A stretch of DNA of 51,971 bases from Longimicrobium sp. (GCA_036389795.1 DASVWD010000228.1:1-51971), one strand, 5' to 3'; shown: positions 16,260 to 23,885, counted from the first letter of the stretch. Notes: a model not told the origin generated them from the sequence alone. Made by a program: numbers and translations.

Positions 16260-16610
16260 TCAGACGAGGGAGACGGGCGGGGCGCGCGCCTGCGTCCGGG
16301 CCAGGCCCGGCGTGGCGCGGAGGGGAGCGGAAGCGGGAACGGGCGCGGTGTGAGGCGCCTCGCGCACGAAGGGAACGTCGGCCGGCGCGGGGAGCGCCGG
16401 GCCGCTGCCGGCCTGGCAGATGACGCACGTGAGCTCGTCGTGCGCGGCCAGCGGCGCGTCTTCGCGGTCCGACGACCACCCGGGCAGGTGGGGGTCGGGC
16501 CGCGTCCACCCGTGCAGCGCCGGCCCCGCCGCCACACCGAGCAGGTGCAGCAGCGCCGCCAGCAGCAGGGCGACGCGGCGCGGGACCGGGAAAACGGACG
16601 GGGTTCGCAT
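16260..16610 (-). CDS. Small DUF2946-like membrane protein with a CxxC motif
   Basis: 116 residues. An N-terminal hydrophobic helix (RRVALLLAALLHLLGVAAG) is followed by a His-containing loop, then HDELTCVICQAG, which places CVIC after a His-rich stretch in the manner of DUF2946 proteins. Those are often found beside metal-dependent outer-membrane receptors. The C-terminus is Ala/Pro-rich. It precedes the outer-membrane protein gene by 160 bases. There is no obvious ribosome binding site at ATG 16610, so both start and family are tentative. Confidence 0.55.
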   Translation of the reverse strand: MRTPSVFPVPRRVALLLAALLHLLGVAAGPALHGWTRPDPHLPGWSSDREDAPLAAHDELTCVICQAGSGPALPAPADVPFVREAPHTAPVPASAPLRATPGLARTQARAPPVSLV

Positions 16611-16653
16611 GGCGGGACGGCGTACCCTCTCCGGGGACGGTGGTTCCGACTTC

Positions 16654-16698
16654 AGTACGCAGTACGAAAGTACGGGAGTACGAAAGTACGAGAGTACG
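16654..16698. repeat. GTACGAAA tandem tract (family A, copy 4)
   Basis: Units AGTACGAAAGTACGGG and AGTACGAGAGTACG in one orientation, between divergent genes. The opposite-orientation tract at 17141-17180 flanks the other side of the Cys-rich peptide gene, so the gene sits between two inverted copies. Confidence 0.85.
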
Positions 16699-16848
16699 CC
16701 CGGCGGGGCCAGACCGACGTCGAACCGGTCACCCCGACGCGTACTCCACGGCTTGTCCTCGGGCGCGACTGTTGCGCCGGGCTCCCCGCCCGGCCGCGCG
16801 CAGTGCGCCGCCGGGGCGGTGAACGCGGAATTCGGAGGAGGTGGCGGG

Positions 16849-17064
16849 ATGAAGCGCTTCGGAACGACCTGGAGGAAGCTGGCGCTCGGCCTGGCGGTGG
16901 CCGGCGGCCTGGGCTTCGGCGCGGCGCAGGCGCTGGCGGCGCCGGGAGAAGACGCCGCCGCCGCTCCCCGCTGCGACGACCGGATCTGCACCTTCCAGTG
17001 CGGCGCCGCGGGCGGGCAGGAAATCCACCGCGGGATCTGCATCTGCTGCCTGCCGAGCCGCTGA
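16849..17064 (+). CDS. Small Cys-rich exported peptide
   Basis: 71 residues. A basic N-terminus and hydrophobic helix (LALGLAVAGGLGFGAAQA) form a signal peptide with likely cleavage at ALA-AP. The mature part of about 40 residues has six cysteines (Cys42, 47, 51, 64, 66, 67) ending CICCLPSR. It could be a disulfide-rich or metal-binding peptide. GGAGGAGG lies 8 bases before the ATG, one of the best ribosome binding sites in the window. No known family is recognised. It is bracketed by inverted family A repeats. Confidence 0.75.
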   Translation: MKRFGTTWRKLALGLAVAGGLGFGAAQALAAPGEDAAAAPRCDDRICTFQCGAAGGQEIHRGICICCLPSR

Positions 17065-17140
17065 GCGGAGCTTCCGCCCGACGCATGGAATCGAGCGCGC
17101 CGGCGTCACTTCCGACACCGGCGCGCCCGCTTCCGCCCTT

Positions 17141-17180
17141 CGTACTCCCGTACTCCCGTACTTTCGTACTCCCGTACTCA
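17141..17180. repeat. GTACTTTC/GTACTCCC tandem tract (family A, copy 5)
   Basis: Reverse-orientation tract that reaches exactly to the TGA stop of endonuclease IV (17178-17180), which lies inside a TGAGTACGGG unit. It is inverted relative to copy 4. Confidence 0.85.
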
Positions 17181-18035
17181 CCCGACGAACGACCGCAGCT
17201 TCGCCAGGTTGCGCCGGTCGAGGGTGACCAGGTCCTTGGGGTCGTCGCCCTCCTTGGGCGTCTCGATGACCTTAGGCGTCGCGGCGAAGCGCTCGTCGGT
17301 CATCAGCCGGCGGAAGGGCTCCTCGCCCAGCGTCCCCTCGCCGATCGCCGCGTGGCGGTCGCGACGGCTGGCGAAGGGCGCCACCGAGTCGTTCAGGTGG
17401 AAGAGCTTCAGCCGGTCGAGCCCGATCACGTCGCCCAGCCGCGCGAAGACGCCCTCGTAGTCGCCCACCAGGTCGTAGCCCGCCGCCCAGACGTGGCAGG
17501 TGTCCAGGCAGACGCCGACCCGGTGGCGGTTCGCGGGCGAGACGCGCTCGATCATCTCCGCCAGCTCCTCGAAGCGCGCGCCGATCACCTTCCCCGAGCC
17601 GGCGGTGGTCTCCAGCAGCACCATCACCGTCCCCCCGACCTCCTCCAGCGCCTGCTCGACGAGCGCCGCGTTCTGCGCCAGGCCGCGCGCCAGGTCGCCG
17701 TCGGTGGCGTTGCCGGGGTGCGTGACCAGCGCGTCCAGTCCCAGCCGCTCGGCGCGGAGCAGCTCGGCCCGGAACGCGGCCAGCGAGCGGTCGCGCAGCA
17801 CGGGGTCGGGCGAGGCCAGGTTGATCAGGTAGCTGTCGTGCGCGTTGGCGTACGAGACGCCGTGCGTGTGCAGCCCGCCGCGGTACAGGTCGCACTCCTC
17901 GTCGGAGAGCGTCACCTCGGCCCAGCGGTTGGGCTGCTTGGTGAAGATCTGGATGGCGGTGGCGCCGATCTCGGCGGCGCGCGCCGGGGCGTTGCGGCAG
18001 CCGCCGGCGGTGGAGACGTGGGCTCCCAGCAGCAC
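17178..18035 (-). CDS. nfo: Endonuclease IV (AP endonuclease)
   Basis: Cleaves DNA 5' of abasic sites in base excision repair using a trinuclear zinc centre. The sequence begins VLLGAHVSTAGG with the first ligand His. NAHDSYLINLASPD, THPGNAT, LLETTAGSG (Glu), CLDTCHVWAAGYDL, FHLNDS and GEGTLG follow in family order, ending with KVIETPKEGDDPKDL. The length of 285 residues equals that of E. coli Nfo when GTG 18035 is used. Upstream in-frame codons only translate the family A repeat (THSRTHALTHS) and cover the promoter, so I exclude them. Confidence 0.95.
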   Translation of the reverse strand: MLLGAHVSTAGGCRNAPARAAEIGATAIQIFTKQPNRWAEVTLSDEECDLYRGGLHTHGVSYANAHDSYLINLASPDPVLRDRSLAAFRAELLRAERLGLDALVTHPGNATDGDLARGLAQNAALVEQALEEVGGTVMVLLETTAGSGKVIGARFEELAEMIERVSPANRHRVGVCLDTCHVWAAGYDLVGDYEGVFARLGDVIGLDRLKLFHLNDSVAPFASRRDRHAAIGEGTLGEEPFRRLMTDERFAATPKVIETPKEGDDPKDLVTLDRRNLAKLRSFVG

Positions 18036-18077
18036 GTCGGTTTCCCGGTGACGAGGTGGGCGGCGGGGGAAGTGAGT

Positions 18078-18106
18078 AGAGTAGACGGAGCGGACGGGGG
18101 TGTCAA
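18078..18106 (-). promoter_or_regulatory. Sigma70-type promoter of nfo
   Basis: On the minus strand, TTGACA (18101-18106), 17 bases, TACTCT (18078-18083). The perfect -35 box lies just inside the edge of family A copy 6. Confidence 0.75.
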
Positions 18107-18111
18107 CGGGG

Positions 18112-18165
18112 GAGTGCGTGAGTGCGTGAGTGCGTGAGTGCGTGAGTGCGAAAGTGCGAAAGTGG
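18112..18165. repeat. GTGCGTGA tandem tract (family A, copy 6)
   Basis: Five GAGTGCGT units followed by GTGCGAAAGTGCGAAAGTG, about 54 bases in one orientation, immediately upstream of the nfo -35 box. The inverted partner may be copy 7, about 300 bases away. Confidence 0.9.
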
Positions 18166-18166
18166 A

Positions 18167-18196
18167 GCGGGCCGAGGGGTGATCCCCCCGGCCCGC
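18167..18196. terminator. Strong symmetrical GC hairpin
   Basis: GCGGGCCGAGGGG pairs with CCCCCCGGCCCGC around a short loop. It is followed by TTCTCATCT on the plus strand and TCCACTTTCGC on the minus strand. No plus-strand gene ends here, so it more likely ends a leftward transcript coming from degP or from the structured region 18197-18456. Confidence 0.6.
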
Positions 18197-18456
18197 TTCT
18201 CATCTATCCCGCAGCGATGCGCCTGGCGCACCGCACCGATAAGGAGGTTGGGTCTTCCTGTACCTTGGACGTCCGAACGGGCTCCGAGGTTGCATCGGCT
18301 GCCCACCTCATCCCTCGGGAGACGGACCCGGTGCGGGCGTCTCTGCGGAAGGCCCGGCGAGCGGAGGCTCAGCCCCGCTCGCCAGGATGGTTCCGCGTGG
18401 TGCGGAAGGCGTGAGTGTTTCGTACATCCTTCCCCCTCACCAAAAGAAGTTTGTAG
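18197..18456. other. Non-coding, structured 260-base region, function unknown
   Basis: No convincing gene. Several strong hairpins are present: GGCGAGCGG/CCGCTCGCC (18356-18383), TTCCGC/GCGGAA (18391-18407), and CTCCGAGG paired with CCTCGGGAG. TAAGGAGGT (18240-18248) occurs without a suitable start codon; its minus-strand complement, ACCTCCTTA, equals the 16S anti-Shine-Dalgarno core. Together with the terminator at 18167-18196 it could be a leftward small RNA or the 3' UTR of degP. I could not match it to tmRNA, SRP RNA or RNase P RNA. Confidence 0.4.
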
Positions 18457-18492
18457 TTACGCACTCACGCACTTCCGCACTCACGCACTTCA
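18457..18492. repeat. GCACTCAC/GCACTTCC tandem tract (family A, copy 7)
   Basis: Reverse-orientation units that end on the TGA stop codon of degP (18490-18492), as TGAAGTGCG. Confidence 0.85.
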
Positions 18493-19962
18493 GTTCCGGG
18501 CCCGGAAGTTCACGATCGTCTGCGAGCCGTCGGGGCGGCGCGCCAGGATCGAGACCACCTGGCCGGGGCGGAGCTCGTCCACGGCCCGGCGCAGGTCGGC
18601 CACGCTCCCGATCTCGCGGCCGTTGAAGCGCTCAATCACCAGCCCCACGGCCAGCTGCCCGGCGGCCGGGCCCGAGGGGTCCACCCCGTCCACCACCACG
18701 CCGTCGGCGCGGGTCGAGCGGATCTCCCGCGCGATCTGCGGCGTCATCTCCGTGGCGCTGAAGCCCACGCGGCCCTCGGCAGACTCGGCGGGCTCGGCCC
18801 GGCCCCGCTCCTCCACCGCCGCCGAGCGGGTGTCCATCTCCGTCAGGCGCACGGTGGCCTGGCGCCGGTCGCCGTAGCGCACGTAGTCCACCGCCACCCG
18901 GTCGCCCGGGGTCTTGCGCATCACCATCTCCATCAGCTCGCCCTGGTCGCGCACCGGCTGGCCGTCGATGGCCACGATCACGTCGCCCAGCTTGAGCCCC
19001 GCCTCGCGAGCGGCGCCCCTGGGCTCGCCCGCCACCACCACGCCCGTGGGCGAGGGAAGGCGGAAGACCTCGGCGTCGGCGGTGCCCACGTCGCGGATCT
19101 CGATCCCCATCATCGGGCGGTGCACCACGCCGTCCTTCACCAGGTCGTCCACCACGCGCCTGGCCAGGTTGATCGGCACGGCGAACCCGTACCCCGAGTA
19201 GAAGCCGGTGGGCGAGGCGATGGCGCTGTTGACGCCCACCACGCGCCCCTGCAGGTCCACCAGCGGCCCGCCCGAGTTGCCGGGGTTGATGGCCGCGTCG
19301 GTCTGGATGTAGTGCTCCAGCGGCGCGGTGGCGCTGGCGTTGCGCTCCATGATCCCGATGCTGCGCCCCTTGGCGCTCACGATCCCCGCCGTGGTGGTCT
19401 GCCCCAGCTGCAGCGGGTAGCCCAGCGCCAGCACCCAGTCGCCCGTCTCCAGCGCGTCGCTGTCGCCCAGCGGGAGGGTGGGAAGGTCGCGCGCGTCGAT
19501 CTTGAGCACCGCGATGTCGGTGTTGGGGTCGCGCCCCACCACGCGCGCCTCGAACTCGCGCTTGTCCGAGAGCACCACCTTCACCTCGCTGGCACCCTCG
19601 ACCACGTGGTTGTTGGTGACCACGTAGCCGTCGGGGCGGATGACGAACCCCGAGCCCGAGCCCTGGCGCGGCGGCACGCGCCCGCCGCGGCCGCCGAAGA
19701 GCTCGTCGAACGGGGTGCCGCCGACGTTGCGGCCGGCGGCCTGCACCTGGATGAACACCACGCCGGGCAGCGCCGAGCGGCTGGCCTGGCGGAACGCCGA
19801 GGAGAGCGCCTGGGCCGACGCCGGCGCCTGCACCGCCGCGCCGCCCTGCTGCGCCGCCGCGTCGGCGATCGGGTCGCGCGCCGCCTCGGCCAGGGTGAGG
19901 CCCGCGCCCAGCCCCAGGGTGAGCACGCCCGGGAGCGCGAGCTTGCGAAGAGTCTGCTTCAT
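18490..19962 (-). CDS. degP: DegP/HtrA-type periplasmic serine protease
   Basis: Trypsin-like protease and chaperone with two PDZ domains for envelope protein quality control. Signal peptide (GVLTLGLGAGLTLAEAA) at the N-terminus. The catalytic triad is His119 (TNNHVV), Asp149 (NTDIAVLK) and Ser230 (PGNSGGPL). An LA-loop-like region (FDELFGGRGG) is present. PDZ1 lies at about 280-370 and PDZ2 at about 395-485. 490 residues, typical. It is transcribed away from a two-component system, with three OmpR-type direct repeats in the shared intergenic region, which suggests envelope-stress control like Cpx-DegP in enterobacteria. Confidence 0.95.
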   Translation of the reverse strand: MKQTLRKLALPGVLTLGLGAGLTLAEAARDPIADAAAQQGGAAVQAPASAQALSSAFRQASRSALPGVVFIQVQAAGRNVGGTPFDELFGGRGGRVPPRQGSGSGFVIRPDGYVVTNNHVVEGASEVKVVLSDKREFEARVVGRDPNTDIAVLKIDARDLPTLPLGDSDALETGDWVLALGYPLQLGQTTTAGIVSAKGRSIGIMERNASATAPLEHYIQTDAAINPGNSGGPLVDLQGRVVGVNSAIASPTGFYSGYGFAVPINLARRVVDDLVKDGVVHRPMMGIEIRDVGTADAEVFRLPSPTGVVVAGEPRGAAREAGLKLGDVIVAIDGQPVRDQGELMEMVMRKTPGDRVAVDYVRYGDRRQATVRLTEMDTRSAAVEERGRAEPAESAEGRVGFSATEMTPQIAREIRSTRADGVVVDGVDPSGPAAGQLAVGLVIERFNGREIGSVADLRRAVDELRPGQVVSILARRPDGSQTIVNFRARN

Positions 19963-20045
19963 GATCAGTTATGTCGTTCGGGTGAACGTCTGCGCGTGTT
20001 GCGGCACCTCACTACACGGTTGGGCGCCGCGGCGTTCTGGACTGT

Positions 20046-20085
20046 GATTAAGGCCCGATTAGGCGGCGGTTAGCCCCCCTTAATC
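20046..20085. promoter_or_regulatory. OmpR-family operator: three direct repeats with 11-base period
   Basis: GATTA at 20046, GATTA at 20057 and GGTTA at 20068 recur exactly every 11 bases; on the other strand they read CTTAATC, CTAATC and CTAACC. The first and last elements also form an inverted pair, GATTAAGG/CCTTAATC (20078-20085). Eleven-base direct repeats are the usual site for OmpR/PhoB/PmrA-type regulators. The site lies between degP and its probable regulator gene. Confidence 0.6.
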
Positions 20086-20141
20086 TTCGGGCGGACCGGC
20101 GCCGCGACCCCGATTCTGGTGTATCCGACGTCGCGCCGGAA

Positions 20142-20179
20142 CGCACTCACGCACTTTCGCACTCTCGCACTTTCTGCCG
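20142..20179. repeat. GCACTTTC tandem tract directly before the response regulator start (family A, copy 8)
   Basis: ACGCACTCACGCACTTTCGC-type units end with CTGCCG (20174-20179), immediately followed by the ATG at 20180. There is no Shine-Dalgarno sequence. The same CTGCCG-start arrangement occurs at the helicase gene. Confidence 0.9.
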
Positions 20180-20863
20180 ATGCGCATCCTGATCGTGGAA
20201 GACAACCTCCGCATCGCCGGCTTCCTGCAGAAGGGGCTGCGCGAGGAGGGGTACGTGGTGGAGACCGCCGCCGACGGCGACCAGGCGTTCCAGAAGGCCA
20301 GCACGCAGGGCTTCGACGCCGCCGTGGTGGACGTGATGATCCCCGGCCGGAGCGGGCTGGAGCTGGTGCGCGACCTGCGCGCGGCGGGCGTGGCGCTCCC
20401 GGTGCTCCTGCTCACCGCGCGCGACCGCACCGAGGACAAGGTGGAGGGGCTGGACTCGGGGGCCGACGACTACCTGACCAAGCCGTTCGAGTTCTCGGAG
20501 CTCACCGCCCGCCTGCGCGCCCTGCTGCGCCGCTCCGGCGGCCCCGGCGCGCCGGCCTTGCTCCGGGCGGGCGACCTGGAGATGGACCCCGCCACGCGCG
20601 AGGTGCGCCGCGGCGCCGAGGCGGTGGAGCTCACCCCCAAGGAGTTCGCGCTGCTGGAGTTCCTCCTGCGCAACGTCGACCGCCCCCTCTCGCGCGCCAC
20701 GCTGATGGAGCACGTGTGGGGGATCCGCTTCGACCCCGGCACCAACATCGTGGACGTGTGCATCAACTCGCTGCGCAACAAGCTGCAGGACCGCGACCGC
20801 GAGCTGATCCAGACGGTGCGCGGCGTGGGCTACGTGGTGCGCCAGCCGGAGCCGGCCCCGTGA
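20180..20863 (+). CDS. OmpR-family response regulator
   Basis: 227 residues. Receiver domain with acidic pocket VEDN, phospho-acceptor Asp51 (VVDVMIPG), Thr79 (LLLTARD) and Lys101 (YLTKPFEF). The C-terminal winged helix (about 130-222) contains ELTPKEFALLEFLLRN, VDVCINSLRNKL and IQTVRGVGYVVR. It most resembles the CusR/CopR/QseB branch. It overlaps the kinase gene by GTGA, so both are co-translated. The intergenic 11-base direct repeats are its likely binding site, implying autoregulation and control of degP. Confidence 0.94.
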   Translation: MRILIVEDNLRIAGFLQKGLREEGYVVETAADGDQAFQKASTQGFDAAVVDVMIPGRSGLELVRDLRAAGVALPVLLLTARDRTEDKVEGLDSGADDYLTKPFEFSELTARLRALLRRSGGPGAPALLRAGDLEMDPATREVRRGAEAVELTPKEFALLEFLLRNVDRPLSRATLMEHVWGIRFDPGTNIVDVCINSLRNKLQDRDRELIQTVRGVGYVVRQPEPAP

Positions 20864-22131
20864 CGCGCGCGCGGCCGTGGTCGCTCCGCCGCGAGATCGT
20901 GGTGGGCTACTCGGCGATCCTGCTGGTGGCGCTCACCCTGTTCGCGGCGGCCACCTACCTGATCCTGGAGCGCGCGCTGGCCCGCACCCGCACGCAGTCG
21001 CTCCGGCAGTCGGCGCTGGCGGCCGAGCAGATCGCCATCCCCCCCGGCATCCCCCGCGTGGCCGTGCTGGAGGAGCGGGTGAAGCCGGGGCCGGGCGACG
21101 TGGAGGCCGTGCGCCGCCGCACCCGCCTGGCCACGGGCGAGATCGTGGAGATCTTCGTCCCCAGCACGGGCGAGGTGGAGAAGGCGGCGCTGCGCTCCTT
21201 CGCGGTGATCGCGCTGCTCCTGATCCCGGTGACCGCGCTCTCGGCCGCCGCGGTGGGCTTCTCGGTGGCCAACCGGCTCCTGCAGCCCCTCGACCGCCTG
21301 GTGGCCGCCCTGCGCGAGATCGGCATCGCCGGGCTCTCGCGGCGGGTGGACGTCCCCGAGCACCCCGCCGAGCTGCGCGAGCTGTCGCAGTCGTTCAACG
21401 GCATGCTGCAGCGCCTGGAGCGGGCGGTGGAGGCGCTCAAGGCCTTCACCGCCGACGCCAGCCACGAGCTGCGCACGCCGCTCACCGCCATCCGCGGCAC
21501 GGCCGAGGTGGCGCTCGCCCGCCCGCGCGGCGCGCCCGAGCTGCGCCAGACGCTGGAGGAGGTGCTGGAGGAGACGGGGACGATGCTGCACCTGGTGGAG
21601 GACCTGCTGACGCTGGCGCGCGGCGACCAGGCCATCGGCCCGGTGATGGAGCGGGTGGACCTGGCCAGCGTGCTGCGCGACGTGCAGGACATCGGCGCGG
21701 CGCTGGCGATGGGCAAGCCGGTGGAGGTGCGGCTGGACGCCCCCGAGTCGCTCCCGGCGACGGGCGCCGCGGGGCCGCTCCGGCGCCTGTTCCTGAACCT
21801 GGTCTCCAACGCCGTGAAGTTCACCGAGCGCGGCGCCGTCACCATCACCGCGCGCGAGGTCTCGCCGCCCTTCGCCGACGGCGCCGGGGAGGCGCGCTCG
21901 CGCTGGGTGGAGGTCTCGGTCGCCGACACCGGCTGCGGCATCGCCCCCGAGGCGCTGCCGCGCGTCTTCGACCGCTTCTACCGCGCCGACGCCGCCCGCG
22001 AGAAGAGCGGCGGCACGGGCCTGGGCCTGGCCATCGCCCGCATGATCGTGGACCAGCACGGCGGCCAGATCACCGCCCGCAGCCAGCCCGGCGCGGGGAG
22101 CACGTTCACGGTGCGGCTGCCGGCGCACTGA
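20860..22131 (+). CDS. Sensor histidine kinase partner of the upstream response regulator
   Basis: 423 residues from GTG 20860, which overlaps the regulator stop. Two membrane helices (about 15-37 and 112-136) flank a short periplasmic region of about 75 residues. HAMP domain at about 138-192. DHp with His202 (FTADASHELRTPLTA). ATPase domain with N-box NLVSNAVKF, DTGCGIAP, FDRFYR and GTGLGLAIA. The small sensor region has no recognisable ligand fold. The stop codon (22129-22131) is joined directly to a GTGCGAAA repeat. Confidence 0.94.
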   Translation: MTRARPWSLRREIVVGYSAILLVALTLFAAATYLILERALARTRTQSLRQSALAAEQIAIPPGIPRVAVLEERVKPGPGDVEAVRRRTRLATGEIVEIFVPSTGEVEKAALRSFAVIALLLIPVTALSAAAVGFSVANRLLQPLDRLVAALREIGIAGLSRRVDVPEHPAELRELSQSFNGMLQRLERAVEALKAFTADASHELRTPLTAIRGTAEVALARPRGAPELRQTLEEVLEETGTMLHLVEDLLTLARGDQAIGPVMERVDLASVLRDVQDIGAALAMGKPVEVRLDAPESLPATGAAGPLRRLFLNLVSNAVKFTERGAVTITAREVSPPFADGAGEARSRWVEVSVADTGCGIAPEALPRVFDRFYRADAAREKSGGTGLGLAIARMIVDQHGGQITARSQPGAGSTFTVRLPAH

Positions 22132-22152
22132 AGTGCGAAAGTGCGGAACTGC
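22129..22152. repeat. Short GTGCGAAA tract at the kinase stop codon (family A, copy 9)
   Basis: TGAAGTGCGAAAGTGCGG: the TGA stop is the first part of the tract. Confidence 0.7.
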
Positions 22153-22585
22153 GTGCACCGTCGCTCGCTGGAGGAAGCGCAGACTGCGGGCAAGTTCGTG
22201 CCGCGGCTCAAGACGCGGACCTGCGCATGGCTCCTGATCGTGGACGAGATCCGAAATCCTTGCCGATCAGCCGCTCCGGCGCCATGCTCTTCTTCCAGTT
22301 GATCAGCCGCTGGTACGGACCAGCCTCAGACGGTGCTGACCAGCAACAACGGCTTCGAGAGCGGGGGCGAGATCGTGCAACAATGAGGTGACGGCGACGG
22401 CACCGATCGACCGGCTGCTCCACTAGATCCACATCGTCAACATCCAGCAAAACCACCGATGGCGCCCCCTCCACGCCGGCCAGACGGCCGAACGCGGCGG
22501 AGGGTCGGGGTCGGCGCCCATCTCCAGCCCGGCGCGCCGCGAGAGCGCCGCTCATTCCGGTCGTTCTCCCCGATAGGAGAAGCTG
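22153..22585. other. Intergenic stretch without a recognisable gene, possibly decayed sequence
   Basis: About 430 bases of less GC-rich sequence than the flanks. Minus-strand fragments such as LINWKKSMAPERLIGKDFG and VVLLDVDDVDLVEQPVDR look protein-like, but no start, ribosome binding site or family is evident. It may be the remnant of a gene that arrived with the downstream hydrolase. The last bases hold the hydrolase ribosome binding site (AGGAGAA). Confidence 0.35.
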
Positions 22586-23818
22586 ATGGACACAGCCGTG
22601 ACGCTCGTCCACGGAACCTTCGCGCGAGGCGCGCCGTGGACGCAGCCAGGGTCCAGCGTGCGCGCGTACCTCGGCGACGCACTCGGAGCGGACACGCAAT
22701 TCGAAGCCTTCGAGTGGAGCGGGCTGAACACGCACGAGGCGCGCCTTGCGGGCGGCCGTGATCTCGCCCGCCGGCTGCGGGAAAAAATCGCCGCGAATCC
22801 CGCGCTCGTCCACTTCATCGTGGCTCACAGCCACGGCGGAAACGTCGCCGTGTACGCGCTGCGTGAACTGTCGGAAGCGGAGCATCACGCGATCGCCGGC
22901 GTGGTCTGTTTCGCCACCCCCTTTCTCCGCTACGAAACACGTGCACTCGAGCGCACCCTGGTGTTCCTGCAGTGGCCCATCCCGATCGCACTCGCGTGGC
23001 TGGCGATCTCGGTGTTCTGGTTTCCGTTGACCCTGATACTGGAAAACGAATCGCTCTCCGCACACCCGGCCGTTCAACCCGTATCCTGGCTCCTCGGGAT
23101 ACTGGGAGTGCTGGCGATGATCTATGTTTGGCGCGCCTCGCGCAGGTTCTTCATAAAGACTCTCCCCGAACGAGTTCGGCAATTGCACGCACGGGTGAAA
23201 GACGAACTCACGTGCCCCGTTCTCCGCGGAATTCCGTTCTACTGCGTGAAGCTCTCCGGGGATGAAGCAAAGCTGGCACTCGGCGTCGGGAGTGGTGTGT
23301 CGGAGGTTCCGAGCAAAGCATGGGGTGCGGTCCACGACAGCTGGGAGCCGCTCGGCGTGGGGCTCGGCATGGTCTTCGTGCTCGGCTTGCTCGCCGCCGT
23401 CCTCGGGTTCGACACGGCATATCACATCCTGATCATAGGCTGGGCCCTTCTCGGCTTCGCGCTGGTCGCCATCTGGCTGGCGCTGGCCTTCGCGCTTCCG
23501 GTGATCGGCGGGCTCACGCAGCTGCGCAACCTCGCCTTCGGTCGGGGCGAAATCAGCGCGAATCCGTGGTTGGGAATCATACAGTACGACGTCCCGCTCA
23601 CCGACCCCAAGACCGTCCCCGTCCGTCCCTCGGCACGCGATCTCGGGCTCACGCTCCGGGAGCGTATTTTCCGAACGCGGGGGATATTGCACAGTGTCCC
23701 TTACGAGAGTTCCGTCGTGCTGCGTAACATCAGCCAGTGGATGTCGCAGCGCCTGGAATCACGCAAGGCCCAACAGCAGCAGGATCGAGCCATCGCAGGA
23801 GACATTCGCGTGCCCTGA
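22586..23818 (+). CDS. Membrane-anchored alpha/beta-hydrolase, atypical composition
   Basis: 410 residues. The N-terminal lipase-like segment has an oxyanion-type VTLVHGTF and a nucleophile elbow IVAHSHGGNVAVYALRE with Ser82. Two hydrophobic segments follow at about 127-152 and 165-184, a soluble stretch, then two more at about 256-275 and 278-310, and a charged tail. The catalytic Asp and His cannot be located with confidence, though H-rich SEAEHHAIAGV and DELTCP segments are nearby. AGGAGAA precedes the ATG. GC content and codon use are clearly lower than in neighbours, suggesting horizontal acquisition. Substrate unknown. Confidence 0.75.
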   Translation: MDTAVTLVHGTFARGAPWTQPGSSVRAYLGDALGADTQFEAFEWSGLNTHEARLAGGRDLARRLREKIAANPALVHFIVAHSHGGNVAVYALRELSEAEHHAIAGVVCFATPFLRYETRALERTLVFLQWPIPIALAWLAISVFWFPLTLILENESLSAHPAVQPVSWLLGILGVLAMIYVWRASRRFFIKTLPERVRQLHARVKDELTCPVLRGIPFYCVKLSGDEAKLALGVGSGVSEVPSKAWGAVHDSWEPLGVGLGMVFVLGLLAAVLGFDTAYHILIIGWALLGFALVAIWLALAFALPVIGGLTQLRNLAFGRGEISANPWLGIIQYDVPLTDPKTVPVRPSARDLGLTLRERIFRTRGILHSVPYESSVVLRNISQWMSQRLESRKAQQQQDRAIAGDIRVP

Positions 23819-23824
23819 GGCGCC

Positions 23825-23851
23825 TGTACGAAAGTACGAAGGTACGAAGTC
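23825..23851. repeat. GTACGAAA tract after the hydrolase gene (family A, copy 10)
   Basis: TGTACGAAAGTACGAAGGTACGAAG, three units in one orientation, 7 bases after the stop codon. Confidence 0.75.
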
Positions 23852-23859
23852 CGGAACGA

Positions 23860-23885
23860 CGGATGATCCGGGCGTGGATCATCCG
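23860..23885. terminator. CGGATGATCC hairpin
   Basis: CGGATGATCC (23860-23869), a 6-base loop and GGATCATCCG (23876-23885) form a perfect 10-bp stem after the hydrolase gene. The core GGATGATCC recurs in the hairpins at 45805-45833 and 45885-45909. Confidence 0.6.

Noticed and set aside
18112-18165. Possible CRISPR array
   Set aside because: Units are 8 bases with no spacers, and no cas genes are present in the window.
18233-18456. tmRNA, SRP RNA or RNase P RNA in the structured gap before degP
   Set aside because: None of the conserved sequences (tRNA-like 3' end, GGAAGGAAGCAGCC-type SRP core, GAAAGUCC of RNase P) is present on either strand.
22208-23692. Long antisense frame over the hydrolase gene
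   Set aside because: The plus-strand hydrolase has a ribosome binding site, a nucleophile elbow and coherent membrane segments; the antisense frame has none of these.
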